Below, in pieces: positions 12,053-24,507 of a stretch of DNA of 64,000 nucleotides. This DNA is from Microbotryum silenes-acaulis (lineage: Eukaryota > Basidiomycota > Microbotryomycetes > Microbotryales > Microbotryaceae). The DNA lies in assembly GCA_003665825.1 (NCBI GenBank), contig QPFY01000016.1, positions 310,001 to 374,000 on the forward strand, written 5' to 3'. Below the pieces are notes generated by a model. It did not search any database, was not told the DNA's origin, and saw only the letters and a program-made list of their open reading frames with translations. The stretch's first letter is position 1. Each line of letters opens with the position of its first letter. Made by a program: the position numbers and the translations under genes.

Positions 12053-14227
12053 CTAGTGCTTCGGAGGCGGGATCGCAATCACCACGAGGTTGACGACCAT
12101 CGCAAAGATACCCGAGATCCACCACGCAGCGGCGTAGCCTTGTTGGGGGTGGAAGCGAAACATCAACGCGTAGATGATGCCGCCCAAGTTGCCGGCCGCT
12201 CCGACGATACCAGTGATGATGCCGTTTGAATAGGGGACGCAGTGAGGTACCAAACTGAAGTTGAGGCCGTTGGCCATCTCGTTGAAGATAGCCATCACGA
12301 CGATCAGACCGATCTGGAAGCCCAAAGAAGGGCCCTTCTTGTTGCCGTGGGTGAAGGCGTGCAGAGTGTGAAGACCGTAGGCGAGCGAGACGACACCTTG
12401 GAGGAAACCACACGTCAAGGTCGCGTACTTCTTGCCCTTGGGGCCCCATCGTTTGCCGATCATATCACCGAGGATACCACCGAGAGGTCGAGTCCAGACG
12501 TTGAGGAAGCCGAAGATCGAAGCGTAGTACCCGGCCTTAAGTTGACCAAAGCTAGGAGACTTGTGAACGGCAAACAGGACGTTGGCCAGGTTGGCATCGA
12601 CAGCGAGTTCGAACCCGAACGTCGTCATGTACATGATGGAAGGCAGCCAAGTGTAAGGGGTCGTCGCGATCTTGAGCGTACCGGCGATGGAAGGCTTTTC
12701 TGCGACGGCAACGTCAATATCATGCAGTTGCTCGGCGACATCGTCATCGACGGCTTCTTGCACGGTCACCTTTCCCGCCTCCTTATCGGACATCTTTTGC
12801 TCGGCGATGCGTCGTTGACTCGCATCGAGTGTGGTGAGGTGGCCGCGGGACATGGCGATGGAGCTTGCGGGCATGGTATGGCGCTCGGACCACTTGCCGG
12901 CCGGGCAATCGGTACCAAACACGAGGCAGAGGATGGCAACGAAGATGAGGATCGGGCAGGGAACGATCGCGAAGGCTGCGCGCCACGCCGAGTGCGACGA
13001 GAGACCGTCGTTGAGGAGGGCCTGGAAGAGAGCCACTTGGACCACAAAGGTGACACCACCACCGAGATTACCTGTTGTAGCGAGGAAAAGCATCAGTAAA
13101 CCGTATGCTCAACTATTTTCGCGTTCGAGGGCGTTCTGAACTGACCCCAACCACCGGTGAAGGCGTTCGCAGTGCCAACGATGTTCTTGTCAAACATTGC
13201 CGTAGTCCAGGCTTGGCACGGCACGAAAGTGGCACCAAGAATACCGATGAAGAAGCGGATGATGTAAAGACCCTTGTAATCGGTGATGGTACCGGCAAGA
13301 CCCGAGGGAATCGCACCCAGAAGGAGGAGAGCGGCCATGACTTTTCGGGGTCCAAATCGATCGACGAAAGGTCCCATAATCAATCGAACACCTGAGCGAG
13401 ACGGGAAAAAATTAACCATTAGTTTGGTAGTCCTCAGTGGTATCATCACTTCGCCAACTCACCAAGGGTGGACGCGAGGGCGGTGATGTTGGAGTTGCCG
13501 ATCTGGGCGGTCGTGAGCTTGAGATCGGTTTTGATGGCCTGTGTGATCAAATAGGGGGTGCAAGCAGTCAGCACTGGAGACGCACCAATTAGACTTCAAC
13601 CAACACCACCTTCTGAATGCTTACTTCGGGGATCAGAGGCGGGAAAGCGAACCAGGACAAAAAGGCGACGAAGAAGCCCAGCCAAGAGAGATGGAAGTTG
13701 CGCGTGTAGGGGTTCGCGAGGTCTGCACGGCCGATTCCATTTTCCAATCAGCGCTCGGTCCATGCGGCTAACGTGTCAGTAAAAGACGACCTACTGAACA
13801 TAGGAAGGGTTTGAGATTTTCCGTTCAGAGGATTGACCTGAAGAGGTGATGATTGAAAAAAAATCAGCGTGCGTTGATCGGAGGCTGGGCACTGAACACC
13901 GTAGGACCGTAGGAAGCTATTTCCGCCCCCAAGTCCGAACTCGAGGCCCGTGCGTGGCCGCAGCTCGGAAATGACAGCCGACGGATCACTACATCGACTA
14001 AGGCGACGCGACGACGTGGCCCTGCGGCAGGGAATGAGAGAGGTCAGGTAATTACTCACGACAGGCTTCTCCCACAAGGAAGCGATCCTGAACGAGGGAG
14101 GTTCGTTGTAGTTGAGCGTCGCATTGTTGGAGTTGACGCCTTTGGCCGCCTCGACGACGCCCTGGCTATCAAAGTGCGCGCTCGACGCGGACGATGAGAC
14201 TTCCTTTTCACGAACGATGGTCGACAT
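12053..14227 (-). CDS. High-affinity nitrate/nitrite transporter, NNP family of MFS (NRT2/crnA type)
   Basis: Plasma-membrane proton symporter importing nitrate, first step of assimilation. About six exons from ATG 14227 ([13 protein letters not shown]). Early exons give [34 protein letters not shown] and [20 protein letters not shown]. Next comes the MFS loop motif [12 protein letters not shown]. Both nitrate signatures are present: [14 protein letters not shown], split by an intron at about 13150-13082, and [14 protein letters not shown] long charged central loop (about residues 250-330) lies between helices 6 and 7, where fungal NRT2 proteins carry a regulatory loop. The protein ends AIPPPKH. 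Upstream DNA holds several GATA motifs and words shared with the NR/NiR promoter. Confidence 0.95.
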
Positions 14228-14654
14228 GATGACAAATCTTGGGTAATAAGGGATACAGTTGACTGCCAAGACCGGTGTTGGAACAAGATGATGTGAGGAA
14301 AAGGAAGAGACTAGGAGAGGGTGTGGAGCAGTGCAAGGTCTGCGATGGGTTGGTTTGGGATCAAAGGAGAGACAGGCGACGGTCGCTAACTGATCGAACT
14401 GATAGAGCCCGCTATCGCGATCAGGATAGTCTAGGATAGTCGGGCGGGCCAGGCCAGACCTGGGTGATAAAGATACCGCCAGCGTTTTACCTATCGATCG
14501 CGGTGATTATCTCGGCTAGTGGGCTTTTCATTGATGCGCACCGAGCCTGAGAGTGGTCCATTCAGGCCTATCACATTTCTATCATTTGGATCGAGCCGAC
14601 ACGGACTCCGGACCCTTGTCAGTAGAGCGAGCTTGTGCCAGCGCAGCCCGACCT

Positions 14655-14666
14655 TTATCAGGCGCG
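14655..14666. promoter_or_regulatory. GATA-type 12-mer, copy in transporter promoter
   Basis: TTATCAGGCGCG (CGCGCCTGATAA on the transporter strand). It contains a core TGATAA GATA-factor site and is identical to 28898-28909 between NiR and NR, in the same orientation on the plus strand. Confidence 0.5.
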
Positions 14667-14756
14667 CGCGCTCGCCAAGTCCGACACGGAATTGCTCGGC
14701 GATGGATGCCGCCACGGAAATGCGCCTGACGCACAGCGGGGTCGGGTCGGGTCGCG

Positions 14757-14767
14757 CCGAAACGGAG
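14757..14767. promoter_or_regulatory. CGG-triplet word CCGAAACGGAG, copy in transporter promoter
   Basis: The everted CGG triplets (CCG, 3 nt, CGG) are the type of site bound by Zn2Cys6 dimers. The same 11-mer is at 28935-28945 between NiR and NR. That the local Zn2Cys6 regulator binds here is inference. Confidence 0.45.
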
Positions 14768-15110
14768 GACCCTGCAGCAAGCTTTCTTGAACGTGATGAT
14801 GTAAAGGCCCAGCAATTTCCTCCACTTACTCCATGGGTTGAAATCGATGCGGTCTTGGCCACTCTCGGCCGGCGGTTCCGGCCAAGTTGGCGTTTTCACG
14901 GGCAAGTTTGGAACAGCGAGCGATGTAAAATTGAACAAGGAAGAGGAAGAAAGAATGCAACCAGGGTCTGAAATCCAAAGAATAACACGAGAGAGTAGAA
15001 ACCCAATGTTTACACAGCCAATATTTCGACAGGTTTCCCACTAGACCAAGGTCCGTAGAGCTTTCGCCAGCCACCACTTTGATGAACCCGCGGCGCGCAT
15101 CCACCCCAAA

Positions 15111-17583
15111 TTACCTCGCCGCTTCAGAGCCGAACATCAAATCGCGTTCCAAGTCATTCTTAGGCACTTCCTCATCGTGCGAGAAGGGTCGGTAGGATTG
15201 GACCGCCTCGGCGCCACCGGGAGATTGGAGAATCTCCTCGCGGGAAGGAACGGGCAAGGCCGCGCTATCCTGTCGACGGGGAGCAGTGCCTTCGGTGCGA
15301 GTAGCGGGTTGAGCAGAGGGACGAACCTGGATACAAGGGTGGGGTGGGATAATAAGTCAGCCAACTATACGGTGAACTCAGGGCGTCCCGGATGCAGCGA
15401 GGCCCCAGACACGAGCTAGCCCAGGCTTTGAAACTCACCATTCGCCTGAAGTTCTCGACCTCCTCGACAATCAAGGCCCGCATACCCTCGACCGAGTCCT
15501 CCTTCTCGAAGCCAAAGTCGAACTTCTGCGGGCACACGGGTTCGTCGCTCGGTTCGTGCCAAACGGCGAGGTAAGGGTGACGCAGGGCGTCCTCGCACGA
15601 GATGCGCTCGGTCGGGTCGAAGGCGAGCAACTTGGAGAGCATGTCGAGCGCCAAAGGGTTGGCATCGGGGAAGAGCTGCTCGAAGGGGACACCGTTCTTG
15701 TACGGCAAAGAGCGGATATAGTCTTGCGCCTGTGAGTTGGCGTGGGGTGTGATTCAGGGTCAGTCTCGGAGGACACGGGCTGGTCTCAGATAGGAAGACG
15801 GATCGTACCCTGGGACTTCCGACTCGGCGGAGAGTGCGATCACTCGGCGTTCCGAGGAAATGGAGGACAATGTTGAGTTGATCGATGTAGTCCTTGCCCT
15901 TGAAGATGGGTCGACCACCGAGGAGCTCAGCGAGCACGCAACCAATACTCCAGACGTCGACTGCAGAGATAGTGAAGATCAATCACAGTCGGACACTGTC
16001 ATCCACACGTATAGGGCCAAAGAGACTGGACTGAAGACTCAACTGGCTGTGGTGTAGTTGGCGAACGAGAGCATGATCTCGGGCGCACGGTACCAACGCG
16101 TAGCAACATACCTGTGCGGAGTGCATCACGACGTCAGTATACAGCCGACGATAGCATCACGTCATCACTCACTCGGTCATGAACCCAGCGGCACCTTGCG
16201 CCGCCAACTCGGGGTCGGTCTCGAAACCACGGGCCAAACCGAAATCGCAAATCTTGAGCTCGCAGTCGGCATTGACCTGTGGAGCGATGAGATGGTACTG
16301 TTCAGTGGTCCGGCTGGATGTATTGTATTATGCTCAACATGTGAGCTTACGAGAAGGTTTCCAGGCTTGAGATCACGGTGCAAGACGTGCGCCGAGTGGA
16401 TGTACTAGTAAAAGGGTAGAGAGGCAAGAATGATCAACTCGGTGGCAAGAGATCTCCTGCTGATAGCATACACCGCGACGCACCTTGAGACCGCAGAGGG
16501 TTTGGTAGATGAAACTCTGGAAATGTGCATCCGAAAGGGGTTGTCCCGAACGAATCTAAAGACCATGACAGAAGCCAGTGAGTCCTCGGATTGCCGCGCA
16601 GTCGGACATCTCGGAGTGTGAGACTCACGATGGCGTGCAAATCGGCTTCCATCAACTCCTCGTACAGGTAGCTGTGGTACCAGAGAGGGAAGAGTCAATA
16701 TCGGATCGAGCTCTGCGATAGGTCTCGGCTTCTATCAACCTACACCGAGTCGAATCCGACGGGGTCGACGAGATCCATGTCATAAAGGCACGTGATCTAA
16801 AAGCGGAATGGCGGCCACAGTCAGTCTACGGTCCTCGGCTGAGGCGCAGACGACTGCACCTTTGACCCACGTTCTTGTGGCCCCGGAAATGATGCAGGAG
16901 CCTATTGATTGGGGCACGGTGATGGCAGAATATCAGCTCCTTTGCGCAACGGTCGACTCGGACGGATCTCGGATTTTGAAGAAACTGACTTCAACTCTCG
17001 CAAGGCGCGCTTGGTAAGGATCTTCTTCTGGAAAACTTTGGTGACCTAGTGTATCGATGTGGAGACGGGCACGGGTGAGTTCCGGAAAGTGGTTGCCGCA
17101 TGCACAGCCCCTATTCATATGATCTAGACGAGCGGGTTGAGGGCTGACCTTTTTGATGGCGACGGATTCGCCGGTCACGGTGCTCTTGGCCGAGCAGACG
17201 ACACCATAAGCACCTGTGGATGAATCGGACATCATGGTCAATATGTTTTGACATCTGGGTGCGATTCGGCGACTGCGAGGCTGGGCAGGGCGCGGCTCGG
17301 CTCGGCTGGCAAGTGGGGTGCACAAGGCATGGCCTCTTACCCCCGCCTCTCATCCCTAAGGTGACTCGAGAGGTGTCGTAGGTGGTTTGGCGGTGATTAC
17401 TGTTCCGGTATGCTTGCAGCCCAAGAAGTGCGCGCATACGGTCCAAAGATGAAGCTTACCCTGGCCCAATTCCTTGACGAACTCGTAGGTGCTGTCGACG
17501 AGGAACGACTCGCTCAGGACGGGGAACGCGTGGCGCTGCACGCGGTGCACCGACGAGGCATGGCTGTTGGCTGCGGACGACAT
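15111..17583 (-). CDS. SLT2: Cell-wall-integrity MAP kinase, Slt2/Mpk1 type
   Basis: Terminal MAP kinase of the Pkc1-Bck1-Mkk pathway that responds to cell-wall stress. ATG at 17583 ([20 protein letters not shown]). At least nine short introns. Visible landmarks: glycine loop [14 protein letters not shown] (intron inside GQG), VAIKK lysine, [14 protein letters not shown], catalytic loop [14 protein letters not shown] in [11 protein letters not shown], activation-loop TEY in [20 protein letters not shown]. Then [24 protein letters not shown], the Slt2 hallmark (TEY rather than Hog1's [13 protein letters not shown]), and [14 protein letters not shown]. The C-terminal tail is short and ends [17 protein letters not shown] at 15111. 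It lies between nitrate genes with no evident functional link. Confidence 0.93.
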
Positions 17584-18278
17584 CGTGTAGAAGAACGCAG
17601 GAGTTGCTGGGGATAAGAAGAGGATAGAGGGGAGGACGGGTCGAGGACGAGGACGAGAGCCAAGAACAGCAGCGCGAGTCCACCGCCTGCCACTTTGTGC
17701 TTCCGGCCTGTCTCGCGCGCTCGATCGCTCGAGTCGGGACTCGGATTGGGACGAGACCCTTTCCACTTTGGGAAGGAGAATGCACATGCGATGAAATTCG
17801 CCGTGTTGCTAACAGCGAGCCTGCAAGCAGCACACACACACCGTAGAAACCATTCTCGTCATTACCGAACCAACCGGAAATTTAATCTTGCAATACGAAC
17901 CCTCACGGACGGGCGATTGTTGCCGGTAGGACTCGTCGGGCCGCCCCCGCCTCCTGAATTCCTGAACTCGGATCGCGGAGCAGTTAACTGATCGACAGCC
18001 GTCGCTGATACTCGGCCATTAGGAGTCTCGGACACCGCGGGTATCTCACTTGAAGATTAAAGTTTTCACTGTTCAAGGCTATGAAAAATGGTTCTGAGGC
18101 GCCGTCAAAGTGCAGGAGTCGCCGAGTAATTGGGAAAAATGTCGGCGCGGGAGGAGCGAGGAGCAAGGAAGAGGTCCGAGCCCAAATTTCCGCCAAAACT
18201 TGCGAAAGGTGCGCAAGCGGCGTCGACCCGAGTGTGGCCCTGCCTCTCCACACACCCCACCACGCACCTGCTGCAACC
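17584..18278. promoter_or_regulatory. Divergent promoter of SLT2 and ZUO1
   Basis: 695 bp between the two ATGs. No gene or long repeat was seen. GC content falls toward the middle (17860-18080), consistent with a bidirectional promoter. Confidence 0.5.
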
Positions 18279-20037
18279 ATGTCGTCCGTCATCTCGCTCC
18301 CCATCACCCTCGGTGCCCCGCCCAAGGGCTACAAGGCCCCCGCATTCAAGCCTTTGTCGGGTGCGTCCCCCCCGCCCGCTCCTCTCCGGCTTCACATGAG
18401 CCCCTCTTTTCCTCGCGCTTTGGCTCCGCACTCACGCACTTTCTTCCGTCATGCAGCTGCCTCTACCTCGTCCAAGATCTTCCCCGCCGGACCTGCTTTC
18501 AACGCCCATGCTCGTCGAGCCTTGAACCAGCACTCGTTCGACGACGACGACGCCGCGCTCTCTGCCGAAGCGGCCAAGAACGGCAAGCAGGTCGAGGAGG
18601 AGGACGACGTCGATGCCCACCTCGGCAACGAAAAGGAGGACAAGGAGATCCTTCAGTCCGACCCCAGGCAGTGGAAGTCGCAGGACCACTACGAGGTCCT
18701 CGGTCTTCAGAGCCTGCGCTACAACGCCACCGATGAGCAAATCAAGAAGGCTCGTGAGTAGAACGGGCCCGTGGCATCGTTCCTGCCGATCCGTGTCCTA
18801 AGTCTTGTCATCTTGGTCTCCAGACCGCCGCAAGGTATTGCGTCATCACCCCGACAAGAAGGCTTCGGCCGGTGGTTTGGCCAACGACGACTCGTTCTTC
18901 AAGTGCATTGCCAAGGGTAAGTTCCCAACGGAAGAGACCCCGAACCCCCGACGGACACTGATCACTCCACGGACTCCTGTACATTAGCCATGGAACAACT
19001 CTCCAACCCTGAAAAGCGTCGTCAATTCGACTCCGTCGACGAGGCCATTCCCGACGACGTCCCCGAAGTCAAGGACACCACCGCCGAGAACTTCTACGAG
19101 CTTTGGGGCCCCGTCTTTGAACGCGAGGGTCGCTTCTCCAGGGCCCAGCCGGTCCCTAGCTTGGGCAACAAGGACACGCCAAGGAAGGAGGTCGAGGCAT
19201 TGTACGACTTTTTCTACAATATCGACAGTTGGAGGTCGTTCGAGTACCTTGACAAGGATTCGCCCGAGGGTACTGACTCGTAAGTTTTCGCGTTTCAATG
19301 GAGGATCAATGAGACCCGATGTGGCATTAACATGCTTCTGGCGTATGGGTTACAGTCGTGACGAGAAGCGCCATCAAGAGAAGAAGAACAAGGCCGAGCG
19401 AGCACGCAAAAAGAAGGAGGACATCGCCCGCGTTCGTGAGCTCACCGATCGAGCCCTCTCGCTCGACCCTAGGATTAAGCAATTCAAGGCTGAGGAGAAG
19501 GCGGCGCGCGCGGCCAAGAAGGGAGGTGTCTCCGGTGTCAGCCCGGCTGACTTGGAGAAGAAGGAGGAGGAAGAGCAGAAGGCCAAGGAGGAGGAGGCCA
19601 AGAAGGCCGCTGAGGAGGCACAAAAGGCCGCGGATGACAAGGTTTCGCGAGAGGCCGCCAAGAAGGCCAAGGCTGCGTAAGGCCTACCATGTTTCTACGT
19701 GTTGACGTGACTGAAGTACCCATTCTGATCTCCTGTTGTTCTTCTGCTTCACAGTGCCCAAAAGAACGTCAAGAAGGCGCAAAAGGCCATCTCGGCGCTC
19801 GTCACTTCCAACAACTACTTCGTCGCGACCGGCTCTTCCCCCTCCCCCGCCATCGTCGAAGGTCAACTCACCGAGCTCGACTTGCTCTACGGTGCCCTCG
19901 ATGCCGAACAAGTCGCCGAGTTTCGCACCGAGGCCGAGGCCCAATCCTCGCCGGAGAAGATCAAGGGCGTCATCACGAGCTGGGCTAAGAAGGTCGAGGC
20001 CAAGGTTGGAGAGGGCAAGTTCAAGCAGTTTGCTTGA
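18279..20037 (+). CDS. ZUO1: Zuotin, ribosome-associated J-domain protein
   Basis: Subunit of the ribosome-associated complex that stimulates the Hsp70 Ssb on nascent chains. Exons 18279-18360, 18457-18753, 18824-18916, 18988-19279, 19356-19676 and 19755-20037 all join in frame. The J domain (HYEVLGLQSLRYNATDEQIK ... VLRHHPDKKA) has an intact HPD. The zuotin homology segment follows (YELWGPVFEREGRFSRAQPV, PRKEVEALYDFFYNIDSWRS). The highly charged Lys/Glu/Ala coiled-coil used for ribosome binding (KRHQEKKNKAERARKKKED onward) ends in a short four-helix-like tail (FKQFA). It lacks the SANT domains of animal MPP11, as in yeast zuotin. Confidence 0.96.
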
Positions 20038-20313
20038 ACGAGGCTCGTGCCCAAGTAATGGGTAGACAGGGCTTCGAGTTGATACCTTGATGTAATCAAG
20101 AAAGTCAACCAAAGGGCACTGCCTAGACATCCTCCGAGATCAGTTTATGAGATCATGAAAGCTGAGAAAGCAGATATCTTGGTTACAACAAGCGCATGGC
20201 ATCGTATCTCGTCCACGCCATGCGCTACACAACAGTACTATCTACTGATAATCTACGGAACCCCATGAAAGCACCCGAAACTGATTGGCGCGACACCAAC
20301 GAAGAAAGCCCCA

Positions 20314-23300
20314 TCACCCTCTCCAGTCCCAAATCGGGCCTCCAGCACCACCGCCGCCACCACCACCGCCACTGTTTATCCCACGCGACACGCCGTACAT
20401 ACCCTCAGAATTTGGTTCGGTTTTGAGCTGCTGACTAGACACATGAAGATTGGGATCGAACGGCATCGTCGACGCCCATGCAGCAGGGTGGAAGCCACCG
20501 GTCGCAAAGTTCGTGAACGTCGCGAGCGACGGTACACCGTCATTAGCCGCACCCATCAGAAACATGGATGGATCAAAGACCTGGTGCATCGTGTTGGGGA
20601 GCGATGTGGAACCGGTCGACTGAGGCTGTTGGAGGCGATGATCTATGAACGCCAAAGGCGAGGACGCGAAAGCTGCGGAAACGGATGGTGGAGCCGTTGA
20701 TGACGAGAACGGTGCAGGCGACCTGAAAGAGGCGTCGAACATGGCTTCGTACGACATCTCGCCGAGGTAGGTAGGTTGAGTTGCAGGTACGAGGACCGGC
20801 GAGTCGAACGGGGTGTAAAGTTCTTTCGCTGCGCTGGCCACACGATCATCTTGGGGCATCGCGCGTGGGGATGGAGGGGGTAGGACCGTGGCGTTCACCC
20901 GTGGAAGTTGATTGGCATGTGTCGGGTAATTCGGTTGACTCGCCGTAGGGGACGGTGTTTCCGCCGCCGAAGCCCCCGCTCGACGCTTGGGCTTGCGATT
21001 TAGTCGAGTCGTCGTACCCAGAATCGACAACTCCGCATCCGTCCCCTTTCCTTTTGCGAGGTAGTCGCTAACTTGAGTCCGAGGTATACCGGCCGGGACC
21101 GAATGGGCGGCCTGCAGACTCTCAAAGGCGGCGTCCCGCAGAGCGTGAAGACGAGGGACAAACATCGCCACGGGGGCACCTCCGCCCGCAGCCGTCTCAA
21201 AGACGTCGATCGCAATCATGAGTTGCGTCCACGAATGCCGAGCCAATTTGGAATTGGGCGATTGAATCACGATCGAGGACTGGGCACAGGCCGCGGCGAA
21301 TGCCTGCGAGAATTCAGCAGATGCGGTCAGCGCCAGATCGCCGTCCAACCTCCCTTTGTGGTTTCACTCACATGAAAGGTCGGATGCCACCAACGAGGAG
21401 CAAGGGTCGGGTGGAGATTGACCCACGCTCGGGCGATGGCCAGCATGTAGACTCCAGTCTCAATGGCGACGACAGCGACCGATTCGGCCCACGGGGACAA
21501 CAAGGGCTCGTCCGGGAACAGCTTCAAGGCTTGACGTAGCGCCGGCAGGTGGAGATAGAAGAAGATCTGCGAGTAGATCATATCAAGCGTGTGTTGCCGC
21601 ATGCGAGTCTTGAGCGGCGCAGACGAGGCTACAGGTTCAGGCAATTCGGGAGGGTCGCTCGGCCGAACGACGAAAGCGTCCATTGGCAAAGCACCAGAGC
21701 GCAGATCTTTGGGCGACTCTTCAAACATTTTGCGCAATCCCTGGTCCAATGCCAGCACGGTGGAGTATGCCGGGCTGACGACAGAGAAGCATTCGTCGAT
21801 GACCCTCGCAATAAAATTTCCCGTGCGCCACTTGTCGACATGATACGGTTCAGCCGATGAGGGGAATTTGGTATCAAAATGATTCGGTGACATCATATAT
21901 GGCCGACCGCTGATGAAGGCTTGCATCCGCTCAAGGGTTATGAGCTCGTAGAACGTCATTCTGCGACGTGACAAACACTCCGGTCAGTCGAGTCCACACA
22001 GTGACCAAGTGGCAGACACCAGTACAGCTCACCTTCTCTTGTCAAGCTCTGCCCCGTCCATTCCCCATTGACTCCCATCGCGATGAAGGCCCATGGCGAC
22101 GAGCATCCGAAGAGCCATCCCGAGCAGCGGGAAGAACGTCTCCCCGCCCTCCTGCAAATCGTGTGTATTCAGCAGGAACGAGGCCGTGAGTTGCAGTGTT
22201 TGCACGCCGGCGAGAGTATTGTTGCTCAGAAACTTGGAAGCCGAAAGCGCCGACTGCGACAGCTGGAAGTAGTGGTGGGCTAGCGCGTTCGGTGTCGACG
22301 GGACACGTGGATCCATCAGGGAGCCGAGGGAGAGGACGATGAAGACGAAGGCGAGCTTTGTGCCAGCCGAATTTCCCGTGGTCAATGCGGCGGGGAGATA
22401 ATCATTGAAGAATGCCTCTTCTTCAACGGGCTCGAACTGAAAAGAGAGAAATTCGTAATAGTTCTTCACAAGTCGCTTGAGTTCGGCCGCGGCTGGAAGG
22501 AACGCTCTCAATCGCTCGAGCTCGTGGGTCCGCGAGTAGTAGGCGTGGAGCTGGATGAAGGGTGCTCGCACCTCTTGCGAAGCACGTTCAGGTGACGATG
22601 CGCTGTCCGACTCATCTGAGCTGCCGCCATCGTCCTGTTTCAGAATGATCCGAAGGAGAGAGTGAGTTTTAAGGGTGCAGGCCTCGCCCACAGCCGAAGA
22701 ATGTGGAGCTCCCGACCTGATGGGCACTCACCTCAAAGTAGTACGCAGGACCGGCAGACGTTCCCAAGTATCTCACTCGGCCATCGTCTTCCCTAATCGA
22801 CAACGAGCCAACGCCTGGCAACACAGTCTCGACCCCTGCCGCCTCGATATGTGTTTCGGATGCCCTCGAGCCGCCAAAATCTTCCATCGTGTCGTCCCCT
22901 TCGCCATCGGCTTCGGTCGCATTCGAATTTTTGTTCAGGCTCCTTCCAGCGAACTCGAGTGTGAGCGGAGAAGGGATCCGGTCTGTGGCCCCGACGTCTT
23001 GGAGAGCGGCCTCGAGGTCCTCGCACCGCTTGAGCAAGGCGTTCATCTCGGCGTTAAGTCGGATTGCCCGCCCCGGGGGCTTGGAGACGCCGTGACTGCA
23101 CCGAAAAGTAAAACATAAGCCGTACTGATGCTTGAAAGTGCAAACAAAAGCGACCGAGCTCGACCGAGCTCGACCGAGCGTTGGTGGCCCAATTCCAAGC
23201 TCGATGAAGATGTGGAATTGGATATACGTGGAGGTGTGGAGGGCTGCCAGCCGACTTACGGGCATAGATCTGCGCGCTCCCGCTTGCGGCATTGGTTGCA

Positions 23301-23674
23301 TGGCCACACCCGGTCGCACTTGAGCTTTAGCCTGGATCATTCAAAGTGGAAAGGGGGCTCAACTCCAACTCGGGACGAAAGGAGCCATGCATTGCCCCTC
23401 TAAACTGGTCCACACGCGCTGCTGGAGCCAGAGCCAGAGCTGGAGCTGGAGCAAATGATAAGCTCGCGAGAGGGGCCACCGCTGCGGGAACGTACCTGCG
23501 GCATTCCTGACAGGACATGTGCGTCTTGGAGCGCTTGGATGACTTGCTGATGGCGGCTGCTGAGCCTGATCCTGAGCCGAGTGGGCTGTGGAGCGGCTCA
23601 TCCGCCGGCGACGGGAGCACCGACGCTGCCGACGTCGAAGTCGAGCCCGCGGCCGGTGGTAGGCCAAACTCCAT
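20314..23674 (-). CDS. Zn2Cys6 transcription factor with fungal-specific TF domain
   Basis: Likely sequence-specific regulator. ATG at 23674 (MEFGLPPAAGSTSTSAAS); an upstream in-frame non-ATG reading was not used. The zinc cluster is split by an intron: CQECRR, then AKLKCDRVWPCNQCRKRERADLC, giving C-x2-C-x6-C-x5-C-x2-C-x8-C. A short coiled coil follows (EMNALLKRCEDLEAALQDVG). The middle carries the fungal TF domain, with SQSALSASKFLSNNTLAGVQ, MALRMLVAMGLHRDGSQWGM and ELITLERMQAFISGRPYMMS. The C-terminus is Ser/Pro-rich with a Gly tract ending GGPIWDWRG. Lying next to NiR and NR, it may be the nitrate regulator, as YNA1/YNA2 in the Hansenula polymorpha nitrate cluster; this is inference. The intron after the zinc cluster region contains a 10-bp repeat (CGACCGAGCT, three copies, about 23151-23180). 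Confidence 0.88.
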
Positions 23675-24507
23675 ACAGACGATCAGACGTCGACCACGGG
23701 GCCACGACACGCACGGTTTGAGTCGGGATCAACGACCGCAGCAGCTAGGGAGTCGAGCCTGGTGCAGGTGCTGGCTCGAGCAATCTAGTCAAGGGGGCAA
23801 TTCTGACCGCGGAAATGGTCACGGAGTCGAGAAGCAACTCCGCCGGGAGTTCAAACGTTCAGGGCTGGCAGATGTCTCGGAAGGTGGGCAAGACGGTTTC
23901 GATCGAGGCGCACTGGAAGCACCAAGAGCGCCGGGTGAATGGGCTTAGCGCAAACTCTTCTTAATTTTCTAATAACTTGGCGGCTCGCCCACAAAGGTGA
24001 GCAGTTGCGCACTTTGAAATGGCGCACAGACCAGAAGTGCCAAAGCTGCAGACCCCTCGGACCCGCTCAGACCATTTTCCAGACCGATCTCAGACCGAAT
24101 CAGAGCATTCCAGAGGGAATTTTGACCATTCTGGTGAATCTCAGCGGCACTCAGGAGCTCAGGAGGGAACGAATATTCGACAGAAATATGTATGGAAATT
24201 TACCGGGAGCGTTTGGTATATGCTGTAGTACCTACGAGATGCTGGTTCAGGCGGTGTCAGACCGCATCCGTCTGAGCTCTTCAACAGACTGATCATGAGG
24301 GCGTCCGAGTTAAGGGGTCTGATGATTCACCCGTTTCTGGACAGTTTCACTAGGTAGGAGGGTAGGACTGCAATTACACGATACAAATATGGAAAAAATG
24401 ATCTAAAAACAAAGTAAATTGTAACCCAAGGAAGAAGTACATGCCCAAACACACAGATGTAACAGATTTCAATGTCTATATTAAAAGAGTCTGCGCCGCT
24501 GGCTCGT
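23675..24507. other. Intergenic: regulator promoter and NiR 3' flank
   Basis: 833 bp with no credible gene. The part at 24330-24490 is AT-rich and fits a NiR 3' UTR. I did not see the GATA 12-mer or CCGAAACGGAG word here. Confidence 0.5.

Larger units (their letters stand above)
14228..15110 (-). promoter_or_regulatory. Nitrate transporter promoter region (and SLT2 3' flank)
   Basis: 883 bp without a credible gene. On either strand there are many GATA/TATC cores: near 14400-14445 (TGATAG, CTATCG, two GGATAG) and TGATAAAGATA near 14465. GATA factors of the AreA/Nit2 type control nitrogen genes in fungi. Two words recur exactly in the NiR/NR intergenic region (listed separately). Confidence 0.55.

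Noticed and set aside
12242..13099. 285-codon plus-strand ORF
   Set aside because: Exact antisense overlap of the nitrate transporter exon; no signal of its own.
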